Shown here piece after piece: positions 16,040 through 29,049 of a stretch of 64,000 nucleotides of DNA. This DNA is from Hymenobacter cheonanensis. Its GTDB lineage: Bacteria > Bacteroidota > Bacteroidia > Cytophagales > Hymenobacteraceae. The notes under the pieces were generated by a model. The model made no database searches, was not told where the DNA came from, and saw only the letters and a list, made by a program, of their open reading frames with translations. Each line of letters begins with the position of its first letter. Within the stretch, counting starts at the first letter, position 1. The translations under genes and the position numbers were made by a program. The stretch lies in the NCBI RefSeq assembly GCF_030581075.1, contig NZ_JAUQSW010000002.1, forward strand, positions 496,001 to 560,000, read 5' to 3'.

Positions 16040-18592
16040 CTAGCGGCGGCGTTTGCCGCCCTTGTCGTTTCGGCCGCCGCTGCTGCCGTTGCCACTTCGG
16101 GGGCTGCCGCCTTTGCCGCCTTTGTCGCCGCGGTAGCCACCACCGCGGCTGGCGCGGCCGGCTTCGCGCTCGGCGCGCTCGCGCTGCTTGATGTGCTCGG
16201 GCCGGTTATCGACCAGCTCCATGTCGATGGTGCGGTCGAGCAGGTTGGCCGAGGTCACGATGACTTGCAGCTCGTCGCCGAACTGGATGATGCGCTTCGA
16301 GCCCCGCCCTACCAGGCGGTAGTTGTCCTTATCCAGCTCAAACGTGTCGCCCGGAATGTCGGAGATGCGCACCATGCCTTCGCACTTGTTGGCCTCAATC
16401 TCGACGTAAATGCCGCGCTCGGTAAGGCCCGATACCACGCCCGTAAACTGCTCGCCGATGTGCGCACCGATGTACTCGACCTGCTTGTACTTGATGCTGG
16501 CGCGCTCGGCGTTGGCCGCTAGCTTCTCGCGGGCCGAGGAGTGCTTGCACTCCTCCTCCACCGGCTCCACGGGCACGTTCTTGCCGCCCTCCAGGTAGTG
16601 CTCCAGCAGGCGGTGGGCCATCATGTCGGGGTAGCGGCGGATGGGCGAGGTGAAGTGCGAGTAGTGCGCGAACGCCAGGCCGAAATGCCCGAGCGGCTCG
16701 GTGCTGTAAATGGCCTTCGACATCGAGCGGATGGCTAGCCCCTGAATCACGTTTTGCTCGGGCTTGCCCACCACGTCTTCGCTGAGCTTATTAAGCTCGG
16801 TGCTGACTTTTTTGGGATTGGCCAGGTTCAGCTTGTGGCCGAATTTCTGGGCGAAGAGGGCGAAGTTTTCGAGGCGGTCGGGGTCGGGCGCGTCGTGGGT
16901 GCGGTACACCATCGTGAAGCGCGGCTTTGTTTTTTTGAGGCCAAACACGTACTCGGCCACCCGCCGGTTGGCCAGCAGCATAAACTCCTCGATGAGCTTG
17001 TGCGCGTCCTTGCGCTCCTTCACGTACACCCCTAGCGGCTTGCCGTCCTCTCCTAGCTTGAACTTCACCTCCTGCGTTTCGAACGAGATGGCGCCCTTGC
17101 GGAAGCGCTCGGCCGAGAGCTTTTTGGCCAGCCGGTTCAGCAGATTGATTTCCTCGGCCAGGTCGCCCTCGCCGGTTTCGATGCGCTCCTGAGCCTCCTC
17201 GTAGCTGAAGCGGCGGTCGGAGTGAATGACGGTTTTACCAAACCAGGAATCCACCAGCTTGCCCTTCTCATCCAGCTCAAACACGGCCGAGAAGGTCAGC
17301 TTGTCCTCATTGGGCCGCAGCGAGCAGAGGCCGTTGGAGAGGTTTTCGGGCAGCATCGGAATCACGCGGTCCACGAGGTACACCGAGGTAGCGCGGCTCT
17401 TGCCCTCGCGCTCCAGCTCGGTGCCTAGCCGCACGTAGTGGGTCACGTCGGCGATGTGCACGCCCACCTCGTAGTTACCGTTGTCCAGCGTGCGCAGGCT
17501 CAGCGCATCGTCGAAATCTTTGGCGTCGGCCGGGTCGATGGTGAAGGTGAGGATATCGCGGAAGTCGCGGCGCTTGGCAATTTCCTCCTTCGTAATGGTG
17601 GTCGGGATGGCGTCGGCCTCCTCCTCTACCGCGCTCGGAAACTCAAACGGCAGGCCGAACTCGGCCATGATGGCGTTTATCTCCGCCTCGTTCTGGCCGG
17701 CCGCCCCGAAGTTGCGGATGATGGTGCCGACCGGGTTGCGGCCCTGCCCCTCGTGGTCCGGGAACTCAGTAATGCGCACCAGCACCTTGTCGCCGTTGCG
17801 CGAGTCGTGCAGCTCCTGCGGCGGCACCATCACGTCGAAATATGCCTTGCGGTTGTCCGGCTTCACGAAGCCAATTGAGCCCTGCACCTGCAGGCGGCCC
17901 ACCACCTCGGGGCGCTGGCGCTTGAGCACTTCCACCACGTCGCCCGTCAGGCGGCCGTCGCGAATGCCGCGCAGGCGCACCCGCACCAGGTCGCCATCCA
18001 GCGCGTAGCGCAGCTGGTCGGTGAAGACGCGGATATCGTCGCCCTCGCCATCCTCGCGCACTACGAAGGCAAAGCGCGGCGTAGCCAGGGCCACCGTACC
18101 GATGACGGTATTGCTGTCGCGCCGGGGCCGGTCGGGGCCATCGCCAGGGTGGTCGAAGCCCGCCGAGCGGCGCCGGTGCACAATGGGGTCCTGGCCAAAT
18201 TCCTCTTCCAGCGCCGGGGAAGGCGCAGCAATTGACTCGGCTTTTTTAGTTGTTTTCCGGCCCTTAGCAGCGCTGGCGGCTACTTGCAGGTCGGTAGGGC
18301 TAGCCAGCCGATAATCGTCGTTCTGAAGCAACTCCAGCTTGCCAGCCTGCTTCAATTCTTTGAGGTGCGCAAATAATTCTTCGCGCTGCACTTTGGTAGT
18401 GATACCTAGCCGGCGCGAAAGCTGGCGATAAGCCAGCACCTTACCGGGGTTGTCGGCAAACTGGCGGTAGACTGTATCCTTATCGATGCCAGCCGCTACG
18501 GCCGCAACTTTTGAAACGGGGGTTGCCTGGGCGGCGGGGGCTGCCTTCGCGCGGGTGGCGCGGGGGGCAGCGGGGTCTTTAGGGTTTTTCAT
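16040..18592 (-). CDS. rnr: Ribonuclease R, 3'-5' exoribonuclease
   Basis: RNase R degrades structured RNA and takes part in rRNA and tmRNA-tagged mRNA turnover. Domains in order over 850 residues: an N-terminal Lys/Ala-rich tail, a winged-helix region (TVYRQFADNPGKVLAYRQLS), cold-shock domains, the RNB catalytic centre with metal ligands in TIDPADAKDFDDALSLR, LFTSPIRRYPDM-like HFTSPIRRYPDMMAHRLLEH, an S1 domain (GEQFTGVVSGLTERGIYVEI) and a C-terminal Arg/Gly/Ser-rich tail. The ATG at 18592 (MKNPKDPAAP) is the first plausible start. Longer upstream frames overlap the neighbouring gene. Confidence 0.95.
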   Translation of the reverse strand: MKNPKDPAAPRATRAKAAPAAQATPVSKVAAVAAGIDKDTVYRQFADNPGKVLAYRQLSRRLGITTKVQREELFAHLKELKQAGKLELLQNDDYRLASPTDLQVAASAAKGRKTTKKAESIAAPSPALEEEFGQDPIVHRRRSAGFDHPGDGPDRPRRDSNTVIGTVALATPRFAFVVREDGEGDDIRVFTDQLRYALDGDLVRVRLRGIRDGRLTGDVVEVLKRQRPEVVGRLQVQGSIGFVKPDNRKAYFDVMVPPQELHDSRNGDKVLVRITEFPDHEGQGRNPVGTIIRNFGAAGQNEAEINAIMAEFGLPFEFPSAVEEEADAIPTTITKEEIAKRRDFRDILTFTIDPADAKDFDDALSLRTLDNGNYEVGVHIADVTHYVRLGTELEREGKSRATSVYLVDRVIPMLPENLSNGLCSLRPNEDKLTFSAVFELDEKGKLVDSWFGKTVIHSDRRFSYEEAQERIETGEGDLAEEINLLNRLAKKLSAERFRKGAISFETQEVKFKLGEDGKPLGVYVKERKDAHKLIEEFMLLANRRVAEYVFGLKKTKPRFTMVYRTHDAPDPDRLENFALFAQKFGHKLNLANPKKVSTELNKLSEDVVGKPEQNVIQGLAIRSMSKAIYSTEPLGHFGLAFAHYSHFTSPIRRYPDMMAHRLLEHYLEGGKNVPVEPVEEECKHSSAREKLAANAERASIKYKQVEYIGAHIGEQFTGVVSGLTERGIYVEIEANKCEGMVRISDIPGDTFELDKDNYRLVGRGSKRIIQFGDELQVIVTSANLLDRTIDMELVDNRPEHIKQRERAEREAGRASRGGGYRGDKGGKGGSPRSGNGSSGGRNDKGGKRRR

Positions 18593-18698
18593 GGATTGGG
18601 TAAGACGGCCGCCAGACAGCTTGAGGTAAGATTGACGAAGGCGACGCGGGGTAAAGATGTCGAACGGAGCAATACTCCGCTCCGGAATTACTAAAAGT

Positions 18699-19460
18699 TC
18701 AGCTGGCCGGCTGAGCGGTGGCCAGCGCCCGCAGCACGCGGTGGCCAAACTCGGCAACCGACCACTCTTTCAGGTCTGATACCTGGCCGTCGCCGACTTC
18801 AACCAGCACTGGCTGGCCGGCGAGCGTTTCGGCTACGTCCAGCGAATAAAAAAGCCGGGGCCGCAACGCTACCACCGCAGCTTGCAGCGACAAGGGTAGC
18901 GCGGCGCCATTGGCCCCGTATGCGTGGCCACGCACTACAAAAAAGCGGCGCTCCGAAGCGGGTTTCAACGCCACAAAGTCGCGCACAAAAAGTGGAGTAC
19001 CAGCCGGCAGGTCCTGGCGCGCCCAAAAGCCGGCTAGCTGCTCCTGGGTCGAGACAATCGAATCCGCTCCGAATGATTTCACGAGGCCCTTTACGAAATA
19101 TTCCCGCCCACCGGCGAAATCCAGCTCGGTTGGCTTGTGCAGAAAGCGACTCGGGAAAGTGTACGCCGCTACGGCATCATACCAGCCGGTAGCCTGGTGC
19201 GAAGCCAGGTACTCGGCCGGCGGCACGGCCAGCGGCAGCAACTGCCCTAGCTGCCGGTACTCGGCGCCCGTTAGCATCCACCCCCGGTAAACTACTTGCG
19301 GCTGGGCAGCCGCAGCCAGCGCTGGTACCCAGGCTTTGTTTTCCTCCAGGTCGACTAGCCCCGTTGCCAGCCCCTGCGCCCGCGCCCACTCGTACTCCGG
19401 CTCCCACAGGGGGTCAATGGTGCGGGGCCGGTAAGGCAGGCAAGGATAAACAAGGTGCAT
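18699..19460 (-). CDS. ATP-grasp domain protein (DUF4343-like)
   Basis: A 253-residue protein that looks like a compact ATP-grasp ligase. Segments such as REYFVKGLVKSFGADS, GTPLFVRDFVALKPASERRFFVV (lysine and acidic nucleotide-binding strands) and VLVEVGDGQVSDLKEW (metal-binding Glu/Asp near the end) match the DUF4343 type. Substrates of that group are not established. It begins 3 bp after the fused ABC ATPase gene, so the two are probably cotranscribed. A role linked to peptide-like compounds is an inference from that position. Confidence 0.8.
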   Translation of the reverse strand: MHLVYPCLPYRPRTIDPLWEPEYEWARAQGLATGLVDLEENKAWVPALAAAAQPQVVYRGWMLTGAEYRQLGQLLPLAVPPAEYLASHQATGWYDAVAAYTFPSRFLHKPTELDFAGGREYFVKGLVKSFGADSIVSTQEQLAGFWARQDLPAGTPLFVRDFVALKPASERRFFVVRGHAYGANGAALPLSLQAAVVALRPRLFYSLDVAETLAGQPVLVEVGDGQVSDLKEWSVAEFGHRVLRALATAQPAS

Positions 19461-19463
19461 AGG

Positions 19464-21266
19464 CTAGGAGTTGACGCGGGCCGCAATTCGCGCCGGGTCG
19501 TCGCTGGGAATGGCGGCTAGCAGCTGCTGTGTGTACGGGTGCCGGGGGTTGGCGTAGACTTCGGCCGCCGGGCCGCTTTCCACAATTTTGCCCTGGCTCA
19601 TTACCAGCAGGCGGTCGCTCATGAAGCGGGCCACCGATAGGTCATGGGTAATGAACAGGTAGGTGATGCCCAGCTCGCGCTTAAGGTCGTTGAGCAGGTT
19701 GAGCACCTGTGCCTGCACGCTCACATCGAGCGCCGACACCGACTCGTCGCACACAATGAGCTTGGGCCGCAGGGCTAGTGCCCGCGCAATGCAGATGCGC
19801 TGCCGCTGCCCGCCGCTGAACTCGTGCGGGTAGCGCTGCTCGGCGTCGTCGCTCAGGCCCACGGTACGCAGCAGCTCGCGCACCCGGGCCTTTTGCTCGG
19901 CGCGGCTGCCGCCTACCCCGTGCACCCGCAGGGGTTCCAGAATCGCCTCGCCCACCGTGAGCATGGGGTTCAGGGCGGCGTAAGGGTCCTGAAATACCAA
20001 TTGAAACTCGCGCCGCCGGTGGCGCAATTCGCCAGCAGGCAGCGCCGCCAGGTCTGTGCCTTCAAACAGGATGCGGCCGGCCGTTGGTTCCGTGAGGCGA
20101 AGCAACGCCCGGCCCAACGTGGTTTTGCCGCAGCCCGACTCGCCCACCAGCCCTACCGTTTCGCCGGGATAAATGGTAAAGCTCACCTCATCTACCGCCC
20201 GCACAAAGTCGGTGGTGCGTGAAAAAAAGCCCTTGCGAACCGGGAAGTACACGCGCAGGCTCTCGACCTGCAACAGCGGTTTTTCGGCCGTGGAACGCGT
20301 TTTTTGTTCCACGGGGAACGTTTTGGCGCTTTCAACATTGCTTCGTAACTCCGCGAAGCCCGTTTGCAGCACCTGCTGCCCTAGCCCGCTGGCGTGCGCC
20401 ACCAGGTTGCCGGCGGCGTCGGTCTGCATAAAGTCGGCCACCACCGGCAGGCGCGGCTTCCCAATCGACAGGCGCGGGCGGCAGGCTAGCAGCCCCTGCG
20501 TGTAAGGGTGCTGGGGCCGGGTAAAAATGTCGAGCACCGTACCCTGCTCCACTACCTTGCCCCGGTACATCACCAGAATGCGGTCGGCAATTTCGGCCAC
20601 CACGCCCAGGTCGTGGGTGATGAACAGCACGGCCGTGCCGTGCTCGCGCCGCAGGTCGCGGATGAGCTGCAAGATGCGCGCCTGCACCGTCACGTCGAGC
20701 GCCGTGGTGGGCTCATCGGCGATGAGCAGCGCCGGGCGGCAGGCCATGGCCATCGCAATCATCACGCGCTGCTTCTGGCCGCCGCTTATCTCGTGCGGGT
20801 AAGCTTTGAAAATCTGGGCCGGGCGCGGCAGCTGCGCCTCGGTAAACAGTGCGATGGTGCGCGCCTCGGCCTCCTGCTTGCTGAGCGAGGTATGCAGCAG
20901 CAGGGCCTCCACCACCTGGTAGCCGCAGGTCAGCACCGGGTTCAGGGAAGTCATGGGCTCCTGAAAAATCATGCTGATGTCGTTGCCGCGCACCTGCTGC
21001 AATTGCGTTTCGCCAAGTTGCAGCAAATCGACCGCGCCCAGCTTCTCCGACTCGAAGCGGGCCGTGCCGCTCTCAATTCGCGCGGCGGGCTTAGCCAACA
21101 GGCCGAGCAGGGCTAGCGACGTTACCGACTTGCCCGAGCCCGACTCGCCCACAATCGCCACTACCTCTCCCCTACTCACCGCAAACGAAATGCCGGCCAC
21201 GGCGCGGGTGCTGCCGCGCTGCGACTGAAAATCGACGGTCAGGTTCTCAACGGAAAGCAGCGGCAT
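19464..21266 (-). CDS. Fused oligopeptide/dipeptide ABC transporter ATPase (two nucleotide-binding domains)
   Basis: A 600-residue protein holding two complete ABC ATPase domains, like a DppD-DppF or GsiA fusion. Domain 1: Walker [17 protein letters not shown], signature [17 protein letters not shown], Walker [16 protein letters not shown]. Domain 2 from about residue 310: Walker [17 protein letters not shown], signature [17 protein letters not shown], Walker [17 protein letters not shown]. Each ends in the oligopeptide-type tail HPYTQ(G/Q)LLA. It energises uptake or export of peptides or similar solutes. No permease or binding protein is adjacent. The ATG at 21266 ([11 protein letters not shown]) is preferred to a TTG two codons upstream. 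Confidence 0.93.
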   Translation of the reverse strand: MPLLSVENLTVDFQSQRGSTRAVAGISFAVSRGEVVAIVGESGSGKSVTSLALLGLLAKPAARIESGTARFESEKLGAVDLLQLGETQLQQVRGNDISMIFQEPMTSLNPVLTCGYQVVEALLLHTSLSKQEAEARTIALFTEAQLPRPAQIFKAYPHEISGGQKQRVMIAMAMACRPALLIADEPTTALDVTVQARILQLIRDLRREHGTAVLFITHDLGVVAEIADRILVMYRGKVVEQGTVLDIFTRPQHPYTQGLLACRPRLSIGKPRLPVVADFMQTDAAGNLVAHASGLGQQVLQTGFAELRSNVESAKTFPVEQKTRSTAEKPLLQVESLRVYFPVRKGFFSRTTDFVRAVDEVSFTIYPGETVGLVGESGCGKTTLGRALLRLTEPTAGRILFEGTDLAALPAGELRHRRREFQLVFQDPYAALNPMLTVGEAILEPLRVHGVGGSRAEQKARVRELLRTVGLSDDAEQRYPHEFSGGQRQRICIARALALRPKLIVCDESVSALDVSVQAQVLNLLNDLKRELGITYLFITHDLSVARFMSDRLLVMSQGKIVESGPAAEVYANPRHPYTQQLLAAIPSDDPARIAARVNS

Positions 21267-21275
21267 GGGCAATCA

Positions 21276-21303
21276 CAAAAACGGCGCGGAGAAAAGCCGC
21301 GCC
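21276..21303 (-). terminator. Terminator after lspA
   Basis: A 7-bp GC stem (GGCGCGG at 21283-21289 with CCGCGCC at 21297-21303) and 7-nt loop. It is followed on the minus strand by G and five U. It lies between lspA and the ABC gene. Confidence 0.6.
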
Positions 21304-21312
21304 GCAAGTTTA

Positions 21313-22005
21313 CTAGACAGGTTCCGAAGCCGGCGGCCCGGCCGTAGCCTGTGCCGTGTTTTGCTCGGTTTGGGTAAAGAAGCGGCCTTGCAGCAGCAGA
21401 ATAAGCGCCACGCCGATAAAGATGGAAGAATCGGCCAGGTTGAAAATTGGCCAGAGCGACACGTACTTACCACCAAAGATGGGCCAGGAGGCCGGCAAAA
21501 ACCCTTCGTAGATATCGACGTAAAGCATGTCGATAACCTGTCCGAAAAACCACGGCGTAGGCGAGCCAAACGGCGCATTGTGGTAGATGACGCCGTAAAA
21601 AAGCGAATCTATCACGTTGCCCACGGCCCCACCCAGAATGAGCGCCATGCAGGCAACAAAGCCCGCTGCCGCCCGCTGCCGCCACAGCCGCACAATGTAG
21701 TAGCTGATGCCCCCGGCCGCCAGCAGCCGAAAAGCCGTGAGCACGAGCTTACCGTAGGGCGGCGGCAGCAACTCTACCCCAAAGGCCATGCCGGGGTTCA
21801 GCGTGTAGTGCAGCTTAAACCAATTGCCAATGAGCGGAATCTCGCCCGGCAGCCCTGGCTGCATGTGCTTGTGCACCAAGTATTTGGAAAGCTGGTCTAG
21901 CACAATCACAAACAGCGCCAACAGAAAGAAGGGCAGCACGCTGCCGCGCCGCGCCGGGTAGCGCTGGGGCTGGGAATAAGTATCTACGGGCAAGTCGGTC
22001 GGCAC
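21313..22005 (-). CDS. lspA: Lipoprotein signal peptidase (signal peptidase II)
   Basis: This enzyme cleaves the signal peptide from prolipoproteins after lipid attachment. The 230-residue protein has four membrane helices and both catalytic Asp motifs: GGAVGNVIDSLFYG and FNLADSSIFIG. The first helix starts FFLLALFVIVLDQLSKYLV. There is a Bacteroidota-type periplasmic insertion between helices (PTPWFFGQVIDMLYVDIYEG), and a Gln/Ala/Pro tail extends past the last helix. The start is a GTG at 22005; no ATG precedes the first helix in frame. Confidence 0.95.
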   Translation of the reverse strand: MPTDLPVDTYSQPQRYPARRGSVLPFFLLALFVIVLDQLSKYLVHKHMQPGLPGEIPLIGNWFKLHYTLNPGMAFGVELLPPPYGKLVLTAFRLLAAGGISYYIVRLWRQRAAAGFVACMALILGGAVGNVIDSLFYGVIYHNAPFGSPTPWFFGQVIDMLYVDIYEGFLPASWPIFGGKYVSLWPIFNLADSSIFIGVALILLLQGRFFTQTEQNTAQATAGPPASEPV

Positions 22006-22139
22006 AGGTGAAACTTGGGTTACTTTGTACTGTTTTATACCGAATTACGAGGTTTCAGAACCTTTAAAAACGGCGAAAGAAAGGTATTGTGCGCGGGAAA
22101 ACCCGGCCGCGTTTTCAGGCGCGGTCGTGTTATTCATAG

Positions 22140-25673
<3,534 letters not shown>

Positions 25674-25730
25674 TGTATTACTAGCTATTGGCTTTTGGCC
25701 GCTGGCTGTTAGCTTTTCTAAAAATCGTCT

Positions 25731-25846
25731 GTCATGCTGAGCGTAGCGTAGCGAAGTCGAAGCATCTCTACCTCAATACTAACTTCTAACGCCCGCAACG
25801 AAGCGGTAGAGATGCTTCGACTCCGCTGCGCTCCGCTCAGCATGAC
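25731..25846. repeat. REP-like palindrome, family A
   Basis: An inverted repeat of about 116 bp. The left arm starts GTCATGCTGAGCGTAGCGTA and the right arm ends CTCCGCTCAGCATGAC. Inner segments (CGAAGCATCTCTACC / GGTAGAGATGCTTCG) pair perfectly. It shares the ATGCTGAGC...GATGCTTCGA core with the element at 4132-4221. It sits between the starts/ends of ileS and the MMPL gene without touching either. Confidence 0.85.
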
Positions 25847-25853
25847 AAACCAG

Positions 25854-28292
25854 TTAAGTCGTTTTTACAGCATTGCCCTGCTCCACGCTGAGGCGCTGCA
25901 AATTCAGGTCAATGTCGTCGTCTTCCTCGTGGTAGCTCTCATCGTAGTGGTGCACCAAGGCCGCTTTAGGCGTTTTCCAGCTGCCGCCGCGCTCGAAAGT
26001 AACCAGCAGCGCCGGCAGGAAAATCAGGTTTGAGAAGTTGGTAATGAGCAGCGAAGCGCCCATGAGCACCCCGAGCGCCTTGGTGCCGCCAAACTCGCTG
26101 AAGCCGTAGATACTGAACCCGATAAAGAGCACGATACTGGTGTAGAACATGCTCGACCCAGCCTCGCTCAGCGTGTTGGTGATGGCCTCGCTCACGCTCT
26201 TGCCGGGCATGGCCATCTCTTGCCGAAACTTGGCTAGCAGGTGAATTGAATTATCGCCGTCGATGCCCAGCGCTATCACGTAAATCAGGGCCGTGGCCGG
26301 TTTCAGCGCAATGCCAAAATAACCCATCACGCCGGCCGTCAGGGTCAGCGTTAAAATATTGGGTATTAAGGCGTAGAAAATGGTGCGTACCGAGTGAAAC
26401 AGTAGCAGCACTACCAGCGCCACCAGCCCAAAGGCCCACATCAGGCTTTCGCCCAGCGTACCGATAACGTACTCGTTGCCCTTGGTAAAAATGACCGTTG
26501 TGCCGGTGCGGCGCACTTCCATATCGGTGCCCGCAAAAATTCGCTTGATGGCCGGCTCAATGCGCTTATTCACCAGCGTATCAAGCTTGTGCGAACCAAT
26601 GTCGGCAATTTTTACGCTGATGCGCGCCCGCTGCTGCGTGCTGTCCATGAAGGTTTTGAGCAGCTTACTCGTCGAGTTGGCTCCCTTGCCTTGCGAATTG
26701 GCCAGGTAGCTCAGAATGAAGCTCTTATCGTCCTTATCCGGCAGCTTGTAAAACTCTGGGTTGCCGTTGTAGAAGGCTTGCTTGGCGGCTTTCAAAAACG
26801 TAACCATGCTGATGGGCGTGGATAGCTCGGGCTGCGCTTGCAAAAACTTGTCGAACTGGTCGATTTTCTGCAGGTTGGGTAGTTTTAGCAGGCCCTTGGG
26901 CTGCTTGGTATCTACCACAAACTCCAGGGGCATTACCCCGCCGAAGCGCGCCTCGAAGAAGCTCAGGTCCTCGTTCACGGAGCTTTGCTTGGGCAGGTCG
27001 TCGACCATAAACGACACGGCCTCGATGCGCGAAATACCAATGGAGGCTAGCCCCACCAGCAGCGCCGCCGTGAGGTAAATGGTGCGCCGACGCCGCAGCA
27101 CAATGAAGTCGAGAAAGTGAATAATGCCCACCAGCGGCTTCGAATCGAGGTGCTCCAGCTGCTTATCGGTGGGGCCGGGCAGGTAGGTAAATACCGCCGG
27201 AATCATGATGAAGCTGATGATGAAGGCCACGAAAATATTAATCGTGGCCACTAGCCCAAACTGGTACAGAATGGCAATATCGGTGAAGGTGAACACGAAA
27301 AAGCCGATGGCCGTGGTCGTATTATTCACCAGCGTAATGAGGCCGATTTTACGAATTACGCGCGTCATGGCCAGCACCTGATTGCCCGATTTGCGGTAGT
27401 CGTAGTGGTAGCGCGAGAGCAGGTATGTACAGTTGGGCACGCTGATAACCACCAGGATAGACGGTATCAGGCCCGTGAGCAGGTTGATTTTAAACCCGAG
27501 CAACACAATGCTGGCCACGCACCATATCATCACGATAATGACGACCAGCAGCGGCACCACCACCGCCGACCACGTGCGGAAAAACACGAACAAAATGATG
27601 GCCATCACCACCACCATCAGCCCGGCAAAGAACTTCATCTCGGCCGATACCTTGCTCGTCATGGTCGAGCGCACGTAGGGCAGGCCCGCGTAGTGCAGCT
27701 TGATTTTGGCATCCTTCTCAAACTTGGTGCTCAGGTTCAAGATGTTGTTCATCACCTCTTTGCGCCGGTCCGAGTTCAGCCACTTGGGGTCGAGCGTCAC
27801 GGCTAGCAGCGTGGCGCCGGTGCGCGGCGCCACTACCTGGCCCTTGTAAAACTCAATGCTGTTCACCACCCGCATCAGCGAGTCGAGCTGGGCCTGGCTG
27901 GTGGGCGGCTTCGCAAAAACGGGCGCCGTCACGAAGCTGTTGTTTACCGTATCCTTCTGAATCTGAATCAGCTTGGGCAGGCCTAGCACGCCCGACACGC
28001 CCGGTACTTTCACCAAGTCATTGGCAAGCTGGTCGTAGAGCCGAAACTGCGGCAGCTTGTACACGGCGCTGTCCTGCATCCCTAGCACGAGGATGTTGCC
28101 ATCCTCGCCAAAGGTTTTTTTGAACTGCTGGAAGTACACCATGTCGGGGTCCTTCGGGCTCACGACCTGGGCAAAGTCGTAGGTCATTTCCACATTGCGC
28201 GCCACGTAGGCCATACCTAGGGTCGAAACGGCAATAAGCAACAGCAGAATCCGCCGGAACTTAATGATAAACAGGGCGATATGTCCCCACAT
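25854..28292 (-). CDS. RND/MMPL-family exporter
   Basis: An 812-residue membrane protein with the duplicated layout of RND exporters. There is one N-terminal helix, a large periplasmic loop, then a helical bundle resembling a sterol-sensing domain (MIWCVASIVLLGFKINLLTG, VNNTTTAIGFFVFTFTDIAI), and the same again in the second half (ALIYVIALGIDGDNSIHLLAKF, FYTSIVLFIGFSIYGFSEFG). The acidic pair in GIDGDNSIHLL is the usual proton-relay region. It looks like the Bacteroidota 'predicted exporter' (patched-like) group; the substrate is unknown. The gene is monocistronic, flanked by a REP-like element and the DUF433/DUF5615 pair. Confidence 0.9.
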   Translation of the reverse strand: MWGHIALFIIKFRRILLLLIAVSTLGMAYVARNVEMTYDFAQVVSPKDPDMVYFQQFKKTFGEDGNILVLGMQDSAVYKLPQFRLYDQLANDLVKVPGVSGVLGLPKLIQIQKDTVNNSFVTAPVFAKPPTSQAQLDSLMRVVNSIEFYKGQVVAPRTGATLLAVTLDPKWLNSDRRKEVMNNILNLSTKFEKDAKIKLHYAGLPYVRSTMTSKVSAEMKFFAGLMVVVMAIILFVFFRTWSAVVVPLLVVIIVMIWCVASIVLLGFKINLLTGLIPSILVVISVPNCTYLLSRYHYDYRKSGNQVLAMTRVIRKIGLITLVNNTTTAIGFFVFTFTDIAILYQFGLVATINIFVAFIISFIMIPAVFTYLPGPTDKQLEHLDSKPLVGIIHFLDFIVLRRRRTIYLTAALLVGLASIGISRIEAVSFMVDDLPKQSSVNEDLSFFEARFGGVMPLEFVVDTKQPKGLLKLPNLQKIDQFDKFLQAQPELSTPISMVTFLKAAKQAFYNGNPEFYKLPDKDDKSFILSYLANSQGKGANSTSKLLKTFMDSTQQRARISVKIADIGSHKLDTLVNKRIEPAIKRIFAGTDMEVRRTGTTVIFTKGNEYVIGTLGESLMWAFGLVALVVLLLFHSVRTIFYALIPNILTLTLTAGVMGYFGIALKPATALIYVIALGIDGDNSIHLLAKFRQEMAMPGKSVSEAITNTLSEAGSSMFYTSIVLFIGFSIYGFSEFGGTKALGVLMGASLLITNFSNLIFLPALLVTFERGGSWKTPKAALVHHYDESYHEEDDDIDLNLQRLSVEQGNAVKTT

Positions 28293-28323
28293 AGGATTCG
28301 GGTTTAACTATAAATTTTCGGCT

Positions 28324-28659
28324 TCAAGCCGTTTCCAAGCGGTCAGCATACACCCGTACTAACCGCACCTGCGGTTGGGCTAGCGCGGCCAGAATGTGCT
28401 CCCATTTTTCGGCTAGGAAAGCACGAAAAACCTGACGTCGCATGTTACCTATACAAAACCGCACCACTTGTGGCGGCGCGTAGCGCAGGGCTCGGTCCTC
28501 AAAATCTACCTCTTTAGTTACGATAATTAAGTTGTGCTCAGCAGCGTATTGCCATACGGTGTAGTCATCCCAGTGGTCGGGAGCTGATTCAAATTCTGGC
28601 TGTTGCCAATGCCGCGAACGTGACGAGATATTAGCATCAAGTAAAAAGCGAGGTGTCAT
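28324..28659 (-). CDS. DUF5615 PIN-like protein, probable toxin partner
   Basis: A 111-residue protein of the DUF5615 type, which has a PIN-like nuclease fold. The N-terminal FLLDANIS supplies the first acidic residue, TVWQYAAEHNLIIVTKEVDF the central motif (family usually ITKDxDF; here K-E precedes VDF), and PPQVVRFCIGN the C-terminal strand. Partner genes of the DUF433 family usually sit next to it, as here. The ATG at 28659 gives the family length. A longer frame reaches into the antitoxin-like gene but makes no domain sense. The 88-bp gap to its partner is larger than in most such pairs. Confidence 0.78.
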   Translation of the reverse strand: MTPRFLLDANISSRSRHWQQPEFESAPDHWDDYTVWQYAAEHNLIIVTKEVDFEDRALRYAPPQVVRFCIGNMRRQVFRAFLAEKWEHILAALAQPQVRLVRVYADRLETA

Positions 28660-28747
28660 GCTGCAAAGGTGCCATACCCTGACAGCTAAACGCGTCTGGT
28701 TTGAGAGAAGTGGTCTACGCTTGCCTAAAAACCTCTCTCTGATACAC

Positions 28748-28993
28748 TCAAAGCACCAGTTGCGACTCGTATTTCTCGCGCACAGTGGCAAGGGCAAACC
28801 GAATGCAGGCAAGTACATCCTCACGCTCTAGTTGCGGATATTCATCAAGCATATCATCTACCGAGTCGCCCGCGCCTAGAAAATCCAGAATGTTAGCCAC
28901 CGTAAGCCGCGTTCCCCGAATAGTTGGGCGACCATTGCAACGGTCCGGATTTACAGTGATGCGCTCGAAAATGTATGTGTCAGCAGGAGTCAT
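28748..28993 (-). CDS. DUF433 protein, probable antitoxin partner
   Basis: An 81-residue DUF433 protein with the family's opening pattern (RITVNPDRCNGRPTIRGTRL) and winged-helix-like DNA-binding segment (VANILDFLGAGDSVDDMLDE). DUF433 proteins are typically paired with DUF5615 PIN-like proteins and thought to act as antitoxins and autorepressors; I infer that here from the neighbour. It is first in the two-gene unit between the MMPL exporter and glyS. Confidence 0.85.
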   Translation of the reverse strand: MTPADTYIFERITVNPDRCNGRPTIRGTRLTVANILDFLGAGDSVDDMLDEYPQLEREDVLACIRFALATVREKYESQLVL

Positions 28994-29049
28994 AGCCTTG
29001 AAAGTTTAGCGAGGATAAGTAACGAATTATACCCCTCAAAAGGTGCGTC

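Noticed and set aside
15889..16143. N-terminal extension of the prenyl synthase frame
   Set aside because: It reads through a REP-like palindrome and has no similarity to the enzyme family.
20293..20326. Second parS-like sequence (TGTTCCACGGGGAACG) in the ABC ATPase gene
   Set aside because: It departs from the consensus at several central positions and lies in codons; unlikely to bind ParB.
21265..21900. 211-codon plus-strand frame antisense to lspA
   Set aside because: Low-complexity shadow of lspA on the opposite strand.
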